Below are positions 13,699 to 21,638 of a stretch of 25,409 nt of DNA, piece after piece. The stretch comes from JANMJD01 sp031371195 (GTDB lineage Bacteria; Actinomycetota; Acidimicrobiia; Acidimicrobiales; Ilumatobacteraceae), in the NCBI GenBank assembly GCA_031371195.1, contig JANMJD010000258.1, positions 1-25,409 on the forward strand, in the 5' to 3' direction. Made by a program: the position numbers and the translations under genes. Within the stretch, counting starts at the first letter, position 1. The number at the start of each line of letters is the position of its first letter. The notes under the pieces were generated by a model. It was not told the origin of the DNA, made no database searches, and saw nothing but the letters and a program-made list of their open reading frames with translations.

Positions 13699-15048
13699 AT
13701 GAGCGCGTTCGTCGTCCGCCTCCCCGATGTCGGCGAGGGAGTGGCCGAGGCCGAGTTGGTCGCCTGGCACGTGTCGGTGGGCGACACCGTCACCTCTGAC
13801 ACGATCATCGCCGAGGTGCTCACCGACAAGGCGACCGTGGAGATCTACGCGCCCGTCGGCGGAACGATCACCGCCCGCTACGGCGAGGCGGGCGATGTAC
13901 TCGCCATCGGCAGTGAGTTCGTCACCATCGAAACCGCCAGCCACGAAACGAGCGACCACGAAGCGAGCGACCAGGCGCCCCCGGGACCGTCCGCAGGCCT
14001 CGATGCGCCGGCCGATGCGCCCGCACCGGAGTCCGGGGCGGACGGGCGTGCGCCCGGATCGTCCGCGGCAGCGGAAACGTCGACATCGCCGGCACCACTG
14101 CCTCCGCCCACGACCGCCGTGTCCGCTGCCCCAGGTGAACCACCGCGTCCGGTGCTGGCACCGCCGGCGGCGCTGGCACCGCCGGCGGTTCGCCAGCGCG
14201 CTCGAACGCTCGGCATCGATCTCAGCGGTATCACCGGATCCGGTCCGCAGGGTCGGGTCACCCACGACGACCTCGATCGTCACATCCGATCGACAGAACC
14301 GGCAGTACAGCGGACCGAGCGCCGTGAACCAAGCGCGCCCGGCGGAACGCGAATTCCGCTGATCGGACTCCGACGCAAAATCGCTGCGCAGATGACCACC
14401 GCAATGCGCATTCCCCACATCACGTACGTCGAGGAGGTCGACATGACCCACCTCGAACACCTCCGCCGATCACTGACGACCGAGTATCCCGACCACCCGC
14501 GTCCGACCGTGCTGCCGTTCCTGATGGGAGCACTGGTCCGAGCCGTGGCCGAACACCCGGAAGTGAATGCCACGTTCGACGACGAGGCTGCGATCTTGAC
14601 GACCTTCGGGGCCGTCCACGTCGGCATCGCCACCCAGACCCCTCATGGCTTGATCGTGCCCGTCGTGCGGGACGTGCAGGCGATGGACGTCTGGCAATGC
14701 GCCGCCGAACTCGACCGAGTCACTGCCGCGGCTCGGGACGGCACGGCGAGACGGGACGAACTGACCGGGTCGAGCATCACGATCACGTCGCTGGGCGCAC
14801 TCGGCGGCATCGTGAGCACGCCCATCATCAATCATCCCGAAGTCGCCATCGTCGGTGTCAACAAGATGCGGGTGTGCCCGATGTGGGACGGCACCTCCTT
14901 CGCGCCGCGGACGATGATGAACCTCTCCTCCAGCTTCGACCACCGCATCGTCGACGGATGGCAGGCCGCGACCTTCATCCGACGGGTGAAATCGCTGTTG
15001 GAGGAGCCATCGCTGCTGTTCATCCGCGCACCGGCCGCCGGGCGATGA
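13699..15048 (+). CDS. bkdB: Branched-chain 2-oxoacid dehydrogenase E2 (dihydrolipoyl acyltransferase)
   Basis: This 449-residue protein has one lipoyl domain (1-80) with the lipoylated Lys44 in TDKATVE. A long Ala/Pro/Ser linker (about 82-158) and a peripheral subunit-binding domain (about 161-196, PPAVRQRARTLGIDLSG) follow. The C-terminal catalytic domain ends with SSSFDHRIVDG (410-420), in which His415 and Asp419 form the active site. It transfers the branched acyl group to CoA and forms the core of the complex. GTG 13696 would add one residue. The E3 gene (lpdV) that follows in Pseudomonas operons is absent, so E3 must come from elsewhere. Confidence 0.94.
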   Translation: MSAFVVRLPDVGEGVAEAELVAWHVSVGDTVTSDTIIAEVLTDKATVEIYAPVGGTITARYGEAGDVLAIGSEFVTIETASHETSDHEASDQAPPGPSAGLDAPADAPAPESGADGRAPGSSAAAETSTSPAPLPPPTTAVSAAPGEPPRPVLAPPAALAPPAVRQRARTLGIDLSGITGSGPQGRVTHDDLDRHIRSTEPAVQRTERREPSAPGGTRIPLIGLRRKIAAQMTTAMRIPHITYVEEVDMTHLEHLRRSLTTEYPDHPRPTVLPFLMGALVRAVAEHPEVNATFDDEAAILTTFGAVHVGIATQTPHGLIVPVVRDVQAMDVWQCAAELDRVTAAARDGTARRDELTGSSITITSLGALGGIVSTPIINHPEVAIVGVNKMRVCPMWDGTSFAPRTMMNLSSSFDHRIVDGWQAATFIRRVKSLLEEPSLLFIRAPAAGR

Positions 15049-15089
15049 CCAGGTCATCGAGCATCCGCCGCCGGATCCCTCGGGCGACC

Positions 15090-15115
15090 GTCTATGCGAC
15101 GCGCCGGCAGGGTAT
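15090..15115 (+). promoter_or_regulatory. Weak SigF/SigB-like promoter before the lipoprotein gene
   Basis: GTCT, 16 nt, GGGTAT: one mismatch in the -35 box. It lies 155 nt before the start at 15271, so the link to that gene is loose. Confidence 0.3.
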
Positions 15116-15175
15116 GTGCCATGAGCTGGTCGCCTGGTAGGGGTTCCGCATAACTCCGCCAGGCGGTCGGCACGG

Positions 15176-15221
15176 GCTTCTTGAGCATCGCCGGCGTCGC
15201 TTCTTGAGCATCGCCGGCGTC
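15176..15221. repeat. Perfect 23-bp tandem duplication
   Basis: Two identical 23-bp units (15176-15198 and 15199-15221), each containing CTTCTTGAGCATCGCCGGCG. They lie in the non-coding gap between the bkd operon and the lipoprotein gene. Confidence 0.85.
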
Positions 15222-15270
15222 GCGGTGCTGTCGAAGTATCGATCGTCGCCATTGGGGGAATGGTGTCGCG

Positions 15271-15714
15271 ATGAATCATCGTCTTGCACCGACTGTCCGT
15301 CGGCTGATCATCGCCACATCGATCGTGGCCGTCGTCGGCTGCAGCTCCGAGACCCGCTCGTCACTTTCCTCGGACGTCAAGACGGCGGCCTCCGAAGTGG
15401 GGAGTGCCGTCGATGACGGGACGACGGCGGCCGCCGAGGCCTTGGCTCGCAACATCGCCACACAGCAGGGCGAGGAGCAGTTCAAGAATGCCGGACAGGA
15501 GTTGTCGGGACCGCTCACCTGCACCGCCACGGTGCAGGACGGCGTGGCCAAGATCGATGTGAACTGTACCGGCGCGACCAAGGCCGGTGGAGCGGCAGCG
15601 CTCACCGGCACGACGAGCGAGATACCAGGCGCCTCGGTCGTCTCCCTCGACGGGACGTTCACCGGGACTGTCGATGGTGCCGAGGTCTTCACCACCCAAC
15701 GACTGGGCGGCTGA
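15271..15714 (+). CDS. Secreted lipoprotein, unknown function
   Basis: This 147-residue protein has a basic N-terminus, a hydrophobic core and a lipobox ending VVGC at residue 24. The mature part has a helical Ala-rich stretch (about 33-70). A beta-rich domain with two cysteines follows (LTCTATVQDGVAKIDVNCTG, about 81-100), probably joined by a disulfide. That domain recalls small actinobacterial DUF4333-like secreted modules, but the resemblance is weak. It should sit on the outer membrane face. The next gene, a NuoF-like protein, begins 70 bp downstream across a 15-bp triple repeat. Confidence 0.7.
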   Translation: MNHRLAPTVRRLIIATSIVAVVGCSSETRSSLSSDVKTAASEVGSAVDDGTTAAAEALARNIATQQGEEQFKNAGQELSGPLTCTATVQDGVAKIDVNCTGATKAGGAAALTGTTSEIPGASVVSLDGTFTGTVDGAEVFTTQRLGG

Positions 15715-15724
15715 TGCACACCGA

Positions 15725-15769
15725 CCGCCGGAACGCTGCCCGCCGGAACGCCGCCTGCCGGAACGCTGC
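15725..15769. repeat. 15-bp repeat, three units
   Basis: Three adjacent units of the form C(C/T)GCCGGAACGC(T/C)GC lie between the lipoprotein stop and the NuoF-like start. An upstream extension of the NuoF-like frame would read through it as PERCP-type repeats, but that extension lacks family similarity. Confidence 0.75.
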
Positions 15770-15784
15770 GTGTCGGAGTGGGCG

Positions 15785-17290
15785 ATGACCAGGATCAACC
15801 GGATCCTCGACATCGAGCCGTGTCGGGATCTGGTTGCCTACATGAGCCATGGCGGAGGACAGGCGTTGGAGTCCGCCCGCCTGGTCGAACCCGGAGCGAT
15901 CATCGACACCCTGCTGCGAAGCGGGTTGCGCGGGCGGGGCGGAGCCGGGTTTCCCACGGCGACGAAGTGGGCGAGTGTGGCAGCCAACTCGTCGAGCACC
16001 GAGCCGACCCCGGTGGTCGTCAACGGGGCCGAGGGCGAGCCGTCGACGTTCAAGGATCGGGCCATTCTTCGCTCCAATCCGTACCGGGTGCTGGAAGGGG
16101 CGTTGATCGCCTGTCACGTGGTTCGATCCGACGTGCTGGTGGTCGCCCTGAAGAGGTCGTTCGAACAAGAAGCCGAACGGGTGCTCGCCGCTCTCGCCGA
16201 GATGCGGGATGCCGGCTGGCTGCGACAGATCGATCCACGGGTGGTGTCGGGGCCGGGCCACTATCTGTTTGGCGAGGAGACGGCGTTGCTCGAGGTCATC
16301 GACGAGCGACAGCCGTTCCCAAGGGTCACCCCACCCTGGCGTCGAGGCATCAGCACCGACGACAGTGACTCCATGACTCCCGGCGAGCTCGCCAACGCCA
16401 GCGACGGTGAAGGCAGTCCGGCCCTCGTCAACAACGTCGAGACGTTCGCCAACGTCGCTCTGATCGTCCGCCACGGCCCCGAGTGGTTTCGCCAGGTAGG
16501 AACGAAGGATTCGCCCGGAACCATCGTGTGCACCGTGGTCGGTGACGTCATGACCAGCGGCGTGGGAGAGTTCGCCATGGGCACGCCGTTGTCCGAGATC
16601 ATCGAATCGCTCGGGTCCGGCGCCCGACCCGACCGGCGCATCATCGGGGTACTTCCCGGGGCGTCGGGCGCGATCGTCGCCGAAGCCGACCTCGGTGTGC
16701 CGCTGACGCACGAGGCCTTTCGAGCGATCGGGAGCGGATTGGGATCGGCCGGGTTCATGTGCATCGACGACAGCCATCGTCTCCTCGACATCGCCTTTGG
16801 CGTCGCCCGGTTCCTGTCGGTCGAGTCGTGCGGTCAGTGCATGCCGTGCAAGGACGACGGGCTCGCCGTCGCTGCCGTGCTGCGTGCCGCCATCGACGGT
16901 ACCGCGCCGGACGACGCCGTCGAGCAGATCTCCGCCCGCCTCGACACGATTGCCGACGGTGCCCGGTGCAGCCTGGCGGTACAACACCAAACCGTGCTTC
17001 GCTCCATGCTCGATGACCTGGCCGGGTCGATCAACGCCACGTTGGCCGCCGCCGACGCACCGGCGGTCGACGACGAGGCGTTGGAAACACCGGCCTCGCT
17101 GGCGCCGTTGCAGGACATCACCGATGGTGTCGCCACGTACGACGAGAGCCAGCAGTCGAAGCAGCCTGACTGGTCGTTCGACGCCCGTGACTCGCAGGCC
17201 TACCCGGCGCAGCTGCTCCAGGATGTGCCCTGCGTCAGCGAACCGCCGGATTCCCGGGTAGACCTGCCTGTCGGAGCGGGCGACGCCTAA
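15785..17290 (+). CDS. NuoF-like NADH-binding flavoprotein, stand-alone
   Basis: This 501-residue protein matches the 51-kDa subunit of complex I and related HoxF/FdsB proteins. The FMN/NADH-binding loop is GLRGRGGAGFPTATKW (47-62), GAEGEPSTFKDR (81-92) binds NADH, and GPGHYLFGEETALLE spans 156-170. The 4Fe-4S ligands are Cys349, 352 and 355 (SCGQCMPC) plus Cys395. It should oxidise NADH and pass electrons on. It differs from NuoF in having an acidic insertion (about 187-212), CKDDG instead of the usual C[RT]EG, and an extra C-terminal tail of about 95 residues. No NuoE, NuoG or hydrogenase/formate-dehydrogenase genes are nearby. The start ATG 15785 is chosen by family alignment. Confidence 0.87.
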   Translation: MTRINRILDIEPCRDLVAYMSHGGGQALESARLVEPGAIIDTLLRSGLRGRGGAGFPTATKWASVAANSSSTEPTPVVVNGAEGEPSTFKDRAILRSNPYRVLEGALIACHVVRSDVLVVALKRSFEQEAERVLAALAEMRDAGWLRQIDPRVVSGPGHYLFGEETALLEVIDERQPFPRVTPPWRRGISTDDSDSMTPGELANASDGEGSPALVNNVETFANVALIVRHGPEWFRQVGTKDSPGTIVCTVVGDVMTSGVGEFAMGTPLSEIIESLGSGARPDRRIIGVLPGASGAIVAEADLGVPLTHEAFRAIGSGLGSAGFMCIDDSHRLLDIAFGVARFLSVESCGQCMPCKDDGLAVAAVLRAAIDGTAPDDAVEQISARLDTIADGARCSLAVQHQTVLRSMLDDLAGSINATLAAADAPAVDDEALETPASLAPLQDITDGVATYDESQQSKQPDWSFDARDSQAYPAQLLQDVPCVSEPPDSRVDLPVGAGDA

Positions 17291-20205
17291 CTGCTCGTCG
17301 AGGCGGCCGTCCGAACAGCCGGAAGCGTCATCGTGACGACCGTTCCCCCGCTGCCGACATCGCGTGCGAATCGCGTGGCCATGAGCTGCATGATTCGAGT
17401 CCCCCGACCGCCGTACGAGATGCCGCGTCGAGGTGGACGGTATGTACCGCGGTCGACCACCGAGGTCGTCAAGTAGTAGCCATGGTCCGTGATCGAAATG
17501 TCCACCTCACCGATCGCATCGACTTCGTAGGCATGCTCCACGGCGTTGGCACACGCTTCACCGATCGCCACAAGCACGTCATCGCACTCCAATTCACGAT
17601 CGCCGAGCCACCGGCGCAGCGCGGCGCGGACAACTCCGAGTTGGTCGGCGCGCGCCGCGAAGCGCTGTTCGAAGACGGCGATCGGCGGGGCGTAACGACA
17701 GGCGACAACGACCACGTCGTCCTCGACATCGCCGGAGCGGGCCATCTCGGCGATCACCTGATCGGCGATCCGGTCGAGCGACTCGTCGGCGATGCGAACC
17801 GCCAACTGGCGGAGGTGCTCGAGTCCGTCATCGATCGGCGCCGTCCGTCGCTCGATCAGTCCATCGGTGTACATCACGATCAGGGATCCCGGTTGCAGCA
17901 CCGTGGACGATGTGGCCCGGGGACCGGTCGCCAGGGCGCACAACGGCAGCCCCTGGGCGTCATCGAGCAGACGTGGGGTCCCGTCCGGCTCGATCACCAG
18001 GATGGGCGGATGGCCGGCCGACGAGTACTTCAGTTCGCCGGTAGCCGGATCGAGGATGACGCAGACCACCGTGGCGAACGCGGTGCCGTCCGGCCCCCGG
18101 GCAGATCGATCGAGAGCTTCCAGGAGCGCCCCGGGGTCAGGCTCGACATACATCGCCAACGCCGCGGCTGCGGCGCGCAGATGCCCCATCACCGCCGCGG
18201 ACTCCAGATTGTGGCCGACAACGTCACCGACCACGATGCCGATGTGCCCGTTGGGCCAGGTGAACGTGTCGTACCAATCGCCGCCGACCTCCATGACGTG
18301 GCTCGCCGCCTCATAGCGCGCCTCGATGAGCACGTTCGGATGCCAGGCGACCGAGTCGGGCAGCAGGGCGCGCTGGAGCCGGACCGAGATGCTGTGCTCC
18401 TCGTGGCGGAGGCGGTTGGCCGCCAGCACGACCCCGACGCGCTGGGCCGCTTCGCGCAAAAAGCTGAGGTCATCGGGGGTGTACGGCACACGCGACGGGT
18501 CGGATAGGCCGACGACGAGCGCGCCGACCGTGCCGTTGCCCAGGTCGAGTGGGACCGCCATATGGGAGCGGGGTGCCAACTCGGCAAGCAACGCTCCCCG
18601 GCGACGATCGCGGGTGTACGTCGCCAGGGTCGCAGCAGTGATCTCGCTGATCAGCTGGGCCTGCCCGGCTGCGACGTGAGCAGTCGAGTACGCATCGTTC
18701 AGACCGACACGGTGATCGGTGCGCAGCGTGCGGAGCGTCTCGAGCACCGTCGGGTCACGATGGGCCACGGCCAGGGGCTCGCTCTGCAGCGGCGTCTCGA
18801 TCGACACGTAGTCGGCAAGTCGCGGCACCAGGAGTTCGGCCAGCGCCTCGAGTTGTTGCTCGACGGTGTGATGGGACTCGAGTTCGGCCAGTAGTTCAGC
18901 CAGCAGCTCCGCCCGCAACTGGCGGGTCCGGGCTGATTCCTCGTCACGAATCCGCTCCATCGCCACCGACGTCCGCTCGGCAGCGTCCTCGATGACGGCA
19001 ACCTCCTCGGCCGTCCATTGATGAGGTTCGGCGTAGTGGACCGCCAGGCCTGCCGAGGTTCGTCCGTGCTTGACCACGGGGACCAGCACGTGCGAACCGA
19101 TGCCCAACTCGAGCGTCGCCGCCCGCTGCGAGGCGGTCAGTCGCTCGTCGACGACGACATCGTCGCAGACGACGATTCGACCGGCGCGGAACACGTCCAT
19201 CACGACCGATCCGTAGTCATCGAGGCGGTGCCGCCCGACGATGCTGGACACACCGACGTGATGGTCGACGGTGACCTCGCCATGTTCACCGGTGCCGTCG
19301 ATGTCGATATAGTGGACCCGCGCCGCTCCGAGAAACTCCCCGAGCAGCCCGGCGGCCGATTCCTGAACCGCTGTCGTGTCGGTCGATGCCCGCAGGGCGT
19401 CGAGCAACCGAACCCGGAAGGCGGCGACATCGGCGGCGGCCTGCAAGGCTTTTGTGGCGGCTCGGCGTTCGGTCTGGTCCTTGAACACGATCGCAAAGTG
19501 GCCGGGCGGCTCGACGGGCATGCTGAAGACCTCGAACCAGCGACCCATCGCGTCGGATCCCTGCTCGAAACGGACCGTCTCGCGGTCCAGCCCCACTTGG
19601 GCATATCGGGCGATCCACGAGAACTCAAGATCCGGCACGAGTTCGAGCGCCGTCCTGCCGACCGGATCGATCAAGCCGGTCATCTCCTCGAACGTCGGGT
19701 TGACCTCGACAAACCGATAGTCGATCGGCTCGCCGGCCGGGTCGACGATCATCTCGCACAGGCAATAGCCCTCGTCGATCGAATCGAACAGCGTCCGCAG
19801 GCGGGCCTCGCTCGCCCGTAGCGACACCTCGGCCTGCGCGGTGGCGGTGACATCGCTGACCACCATGGCGTTGCGGCCGAGGGCCACCTTCTCCACGGTG
19901 GCCGCCACGAACACCGCGGGCCGCTCGGGCCGCTCGCCGCGCAACCGATGATCGCGGACCCGCAATCCCGTGCGGTGCGGATCGGTCCGAACGAGTTCTC
20001 GAAGTTCGGGCCATTCGCGGTCGAGGGCGGTGTAGATGTTCGTGAAGTCGGCGACGTGCAATCCCGATACGAGCAGGTTGACGGCCTGCGGGTTGATCCA
20101 TTCGATGACACCCTCGTCGTCGAAGGCGATCAGCCCGATCGGACACACGTACATGAACTGCAACAGAGCCTGCATCTCGGCCGATGGCAACCCACCATCG
20201 CTCAC
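17287..20205 (-). CDS. PAS-PAS-GAF-GAF-SpoIIE phosphatase-HATPase multidomain regulator
   Basis: This 972-residue cytosolic protein has, in order, PAS (about 10-125), a second PAS (about 130-250), two GAF domains (about 260-405 and 430-590), a PP2C/SpoIIE phosphatase and a GHKL ATPase. The phosphatase (about 605-830) shows GGDWYD, GDVVGHN, the aspartate motif MYTDGLIERR and a closing DDVVVV. The RsbW/SpoIIAB-like domain (about 840-965) has the N-box IGEACANAVEHAY and a G-rich lid, GISYGGRGTRIM. Such proteins dephosphorylate STAS antagonists and can also bind or phosphorylate them, coupling sensory input to sigma-factor release. Its GTG start overlaps the stop of the PYP-like gene (GTGA), and a STAS gene lies further upstream. 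Its stop overlaps the NuoF-like stop tail to tail. Confidence 0.92.
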   Translation of the reverse strand: MSDGGLPSAEMQALLQFMYVCPIGLIAFDDEGVIEWINPQAVNLLVSGLHVADFTNIYTALDREWPELRELVRTDPHRTGLRVRDHRLRGERPERPAVFVAATVEKVALGRNAMVVSDVTATAQAEVSLRASEARLRTLFDSIDEGYCLCEMIVDPAGEPIDYRFVEVNPTFEEMTGLIDPVGRTALELVPDLEFSWIARYAQVGLDRETVRFEQGSDAMGRWFEVFSMPVEPPGHFAIVFKDQTERRAATKALQAAADVAAFRVRLLDALRASTDTTAVQESAAGLLGEFLGAARVHYIDIDGTGEHGEVTVDHHVGVSSIVGRHRLDDYGSVVMDVFRAGRIVVCDDVVVDERLTASQRAATLELGIGSHVLVPVVKHGRTSAGLAVHYAEPHQWTAEEVAVIEDAAERTSVAMERIRDEESARTRQLRAELLAELLAELESHHTVEQQLEALAELLVPRLADYVSIETPLQSEPLAVAHRDPTVLETLRTLRTDHRVGLNDAYSTAHVAAGQAQLISEITAATLATYTRDRRRGALLAELAPRSHMAVPLDLGNGTVGALVVGLSDPSRVPYTPDDLSFLREAAQRVGVVLAANRLRHEEHSISVRLQRALLPDSVAWHPNVLIEARYEAASHVMEVGGDWYDTFTWPNGHIGIVVGDVVGHNLESAAVMGHLRAAAAALAMYVEPDPGALLEALDRSARGPDGTAFATVVCVILDPATGELKYSSAGHPPILVIEPDGTPRLLDDAQGLPLCALATGPRATSSTVLQPGSLIVMYTDGLIERRTAPIDDGLEHLRQLAVRIADESLDRIADQVIAEMARSGDVEDDVVVVACRYAPPIAVFEQRFAARADQLGVVRAALRRWLGDRELECDDVLVAIGEACANAVEHAYEVDAIGEVDISITDHGYYLTTSVVDRGTYRPPRRGISYGGRGTRIMQLMATRFARDVGSGGTVVTMTLPAVRTAASTSS

Positions 20206-20582
20206 CGGTACATCACTGCCAGATACTGCCGGGATGAACCGGCCCGGGCCATCATTCGCAGGCGTACCGGGGTCGGGACCATCCGCAGGGTGAAGACGTA
20301 GTCGATGACATCATCGAGATCCAGCTCGTCGAGGTACCGCTGGGCAACGAGGTAGTTGTTGGTGCACGGACCGACCGATTCGAAGAAGTTTCGGCCCAGC
20401 ACCCGGTCGGCCGCGATACCCGCTTGGCGGGACTCGTGCGCGTTGTACCCGACCACGTTGCCGAGCCGATCCATCACGATCACGCCGAACGGAAGGTCGT
20501 CGAGTGATGAGGACGGCGCCGACTCCAGGACGTCCAGCAGATCAGCTGCGTAAAAGTCGGTTGAGTGGCAATCTTGACGCAT
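20202..20582 (-). CDS. Photoactive-yellow-protein-like single PAS domain protein
   Basis: This 126-residue protein aligns without gaps to the chromophore region of Halorhodospira PYP as I remember it. GNVVGYNAHES corresponds to PYP residues around Tyr42 and Glu46, and GRNFFESVGPCT to residues 60-70. Tyr46, Glu50 and Cys73 here match PYP Tyr42, Glu46 and the p-coumarate-binding Cys69; Met101 matches Met100. PYP Thr50 and Arg52 are replaced by Ala and Ile. The C-terminal RMVPTPVRLRM strand also fits. It could be a photoreceptor, or a related PAS sensor that keeps the cysteine for another ligand or redox signal. No genes for coumarate synthesis or activation are in the window. It overlaps the phosphatase gene by 4 nt. 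Confidence 0.75.
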   Translation of the reverse strand: MRQDCHSTDFYAADLLDVLESAPSSSLDDLPFGVIVMDRLGNVVGYNAHESRQAGIAADRVLGRNFFESVGPCTNNYLVAQRYLDELDLDDVIDYVFTLRMVPTPVRLRMMARAGSSRQYLAVMYR

Positions 20583-20681
20583 GAATCCCCCAGGTCTCAG
20601 GCGTGATGCGACAACCTCGGAACAGGGCTCTCGCGATCTCGGCGTGTGCGCGGCCGGTGACGCCGCACGCGGACGGGCAGC

Positions 20682-20981
20682 CTAGGCGGTCTCGACCGAA
20701 TCCTGCTCGGCGATGAGCAGGCCGGCCAGCCCGCACAGCGTCAGCACCCGGCGTACAGCGCTGCTCGGTCGCACGACGGCCAAACCGGGGATCGATCCGG
20801 CCTTGGCCTCGACGAGCACCGAGATCCCACTCGAGTCCATGAACGAACACCTGCTCATGTCGAGGTCGAGTTCAGGACCACGGTCGACCAGCGTGTTCGC
20901 CAGCTCCGGAGCAGTCGCCAGATCCAAGTCGCCGACAACCGCCAGTCCGACCCCGTCGTCAAGAATCTGAAATGCCGGCAT
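20682..20981 (-). CDS. STAS-domain anti-sigma factor antagonist of the partner-switching operon
   Basis: This 99-residue STAS domain has VVGDLDLATAPELANTL (about 15-31) and the phosphorylation loop FMDSSG (about 47-52). It is a close paralog of the STAS protein at 9233. It is the first gene of a minus-strand set, followed after 99 bp by the PYP-like gene and then the phosphatase. It is therefore the likely substrate of that phosphatase. The gap 20583-20681 has no gene and no convincing hairpin, so read-through is likely. A GTTT-N16-GGGTCA element ends 33 nt before its ATG, within a divergent overlapping promoter. Confidence 0.9.
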   Translation of the reverse strand: MPAFQILDDGVGLAVVGDLDLATAPELANTLVDRGPELDLDMSRCSFMDSSGISVLVEAKAGSIPGLAVVRPSSAVRRVLTLCGLAGLLIAEQDSVETA

Positions 20982-21014
20982 AGGTCGCGGAGCCTACTGC
21001 CAGTCGTGGTCGCA

Positions 21015-21040
21015 TGACCCGTTTGGCTCGCACCTGAAAC
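21015..21040 (-). promoter_or_regulatory. SigF/SigB-like promoter (leftward half of a bidirectional pair)
   Basis: On the minus strand this reads GTTT, 16 nt, GGGTCA, directed at the STAS/PYP-like/phosphatase operon. It shares its bases with the rightward promoter: ACCCGTTT, 12 nt, AAACGGGT is a perfect inverted repeat. Confidence 0.5.
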
Positions 21041-21046
21041 GGGTAT
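21021..21046 (+). promoter_or_regulatory. SigF/SigB-like promoter for the SRPBCC gene (rightward half)
   Basis: GTTT, 16 nt, GGGTAT: an exact consensus match. It places the transcription start near 21053, so the GTG at 21047 cannot be the start codon used from this promoter. Confidence 0.7.
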
Positions 21047-21097
21047 GTGGTTGTTCGTGGCCAGCCAACGACCGAACTGCACTCGCCGGAATTCCTT

Positions 21098-21586
21098 GTG
21101 ACGGGCCAGCAATCGGTCGACGTAACCTCGATCGGTGCGGGTTCACCGACGCAGACGAGGACCGAGATTGGTTTCGAGGTGAGCCGGATCGTGCCGATGG
21201 CCCCGGACTCGGCCTGGCAGCGCCTCATCGACTGGCGAAGCCACGGAAATTGGATTCCGATGACTCGGGTCGAGGTCTCCGACGCCGACCCGACGTGCTT
21301 CACGGCGTGGTCCGGTGTCGGCAGATTCTCGCTGGAGGACCAAATGCAACTCGTCGACATGGGTGTCGATGACGACACTCGATGGGCCCGAATCGCCAAG
21401 ATCGGTCCAGTCCTGTTCGGTGAGACGGAGTTCTCCGTGTCGTCGGGGATCGTCCCCGACTCGGCGCTGGTGCGCTGGCGCGAGGTCGTCAACGTTCCGT
21501 ATCTACCGCAATGGCTGTCGCCCGTCGCCGCCTGGATCGGAAGGCGGCTGTTCTTCATATCGCTCGGCCGTATGGCCCGCAGCTGA
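21098..21586 (+). CDS. SRPBCC-family (START-like) protein
   Basis: This protein of about 162 residues contains a helix-grip pattern. FEVSRIVPMAPDSAWQRLIDWRSHGNWIP resembles the first strand and the 'W..H..W.P' region of the polyketide-cyclase/START-like family. The protein ends with a hydrophobic helix (SPVAAWIGRRLFFISLGRM). These proteins bind hydrophobic small molecules in an internal cavity. The start at GTG 21098 is chosen because the promoter's -10 box occupies 21041-21046; a frame from 21047 is open but lies too close to it. Function and ligand are unknown. The divergent layout suggests co-regulation with the partner-switching operon. Confidence 0.62.
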   Translation: MTGQQSVDVTSIGAGSPTQTRTEIGFEVSRIVPMAPDSAWQRLIDWRSHGNWIPMTRVEVSDADPTCFTAWSGVGRFSLEDQMQLVDMGVDDDTRWARIAKIGPVLFGETEFSVSSGIVPDSALVRWREVVNVPYLPQWLSPVAAWIGRRLFFISLGRMARS

Positions 21587-21604
21587 ATCGAACGCGTTAC
21601 CCGC

Positions 21605-21629
21605 GTTTGCAATCCACCGCACCGGGTAC
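21605..21629 (+). promoter_or_regulatory. SigF/SigB-like promoter for the universal stress protein
   Basis: GTTT, 15 nt, GGGTAC, ending 9 nt before ATG 21639. A leaderless transcript is likely. Confidence 0.65.
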
Positions 21630-21638
21630 AGGCCGAGC

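Noticed and set aside
17482..18507. 341-codon plus-strand frame opposite the phosphatase gene
   Set aside because: Its composition is that of an antisense frame (Arg, His, Gly, Asp rich), and the minus-strand phosphatase motifs are unambiguous.
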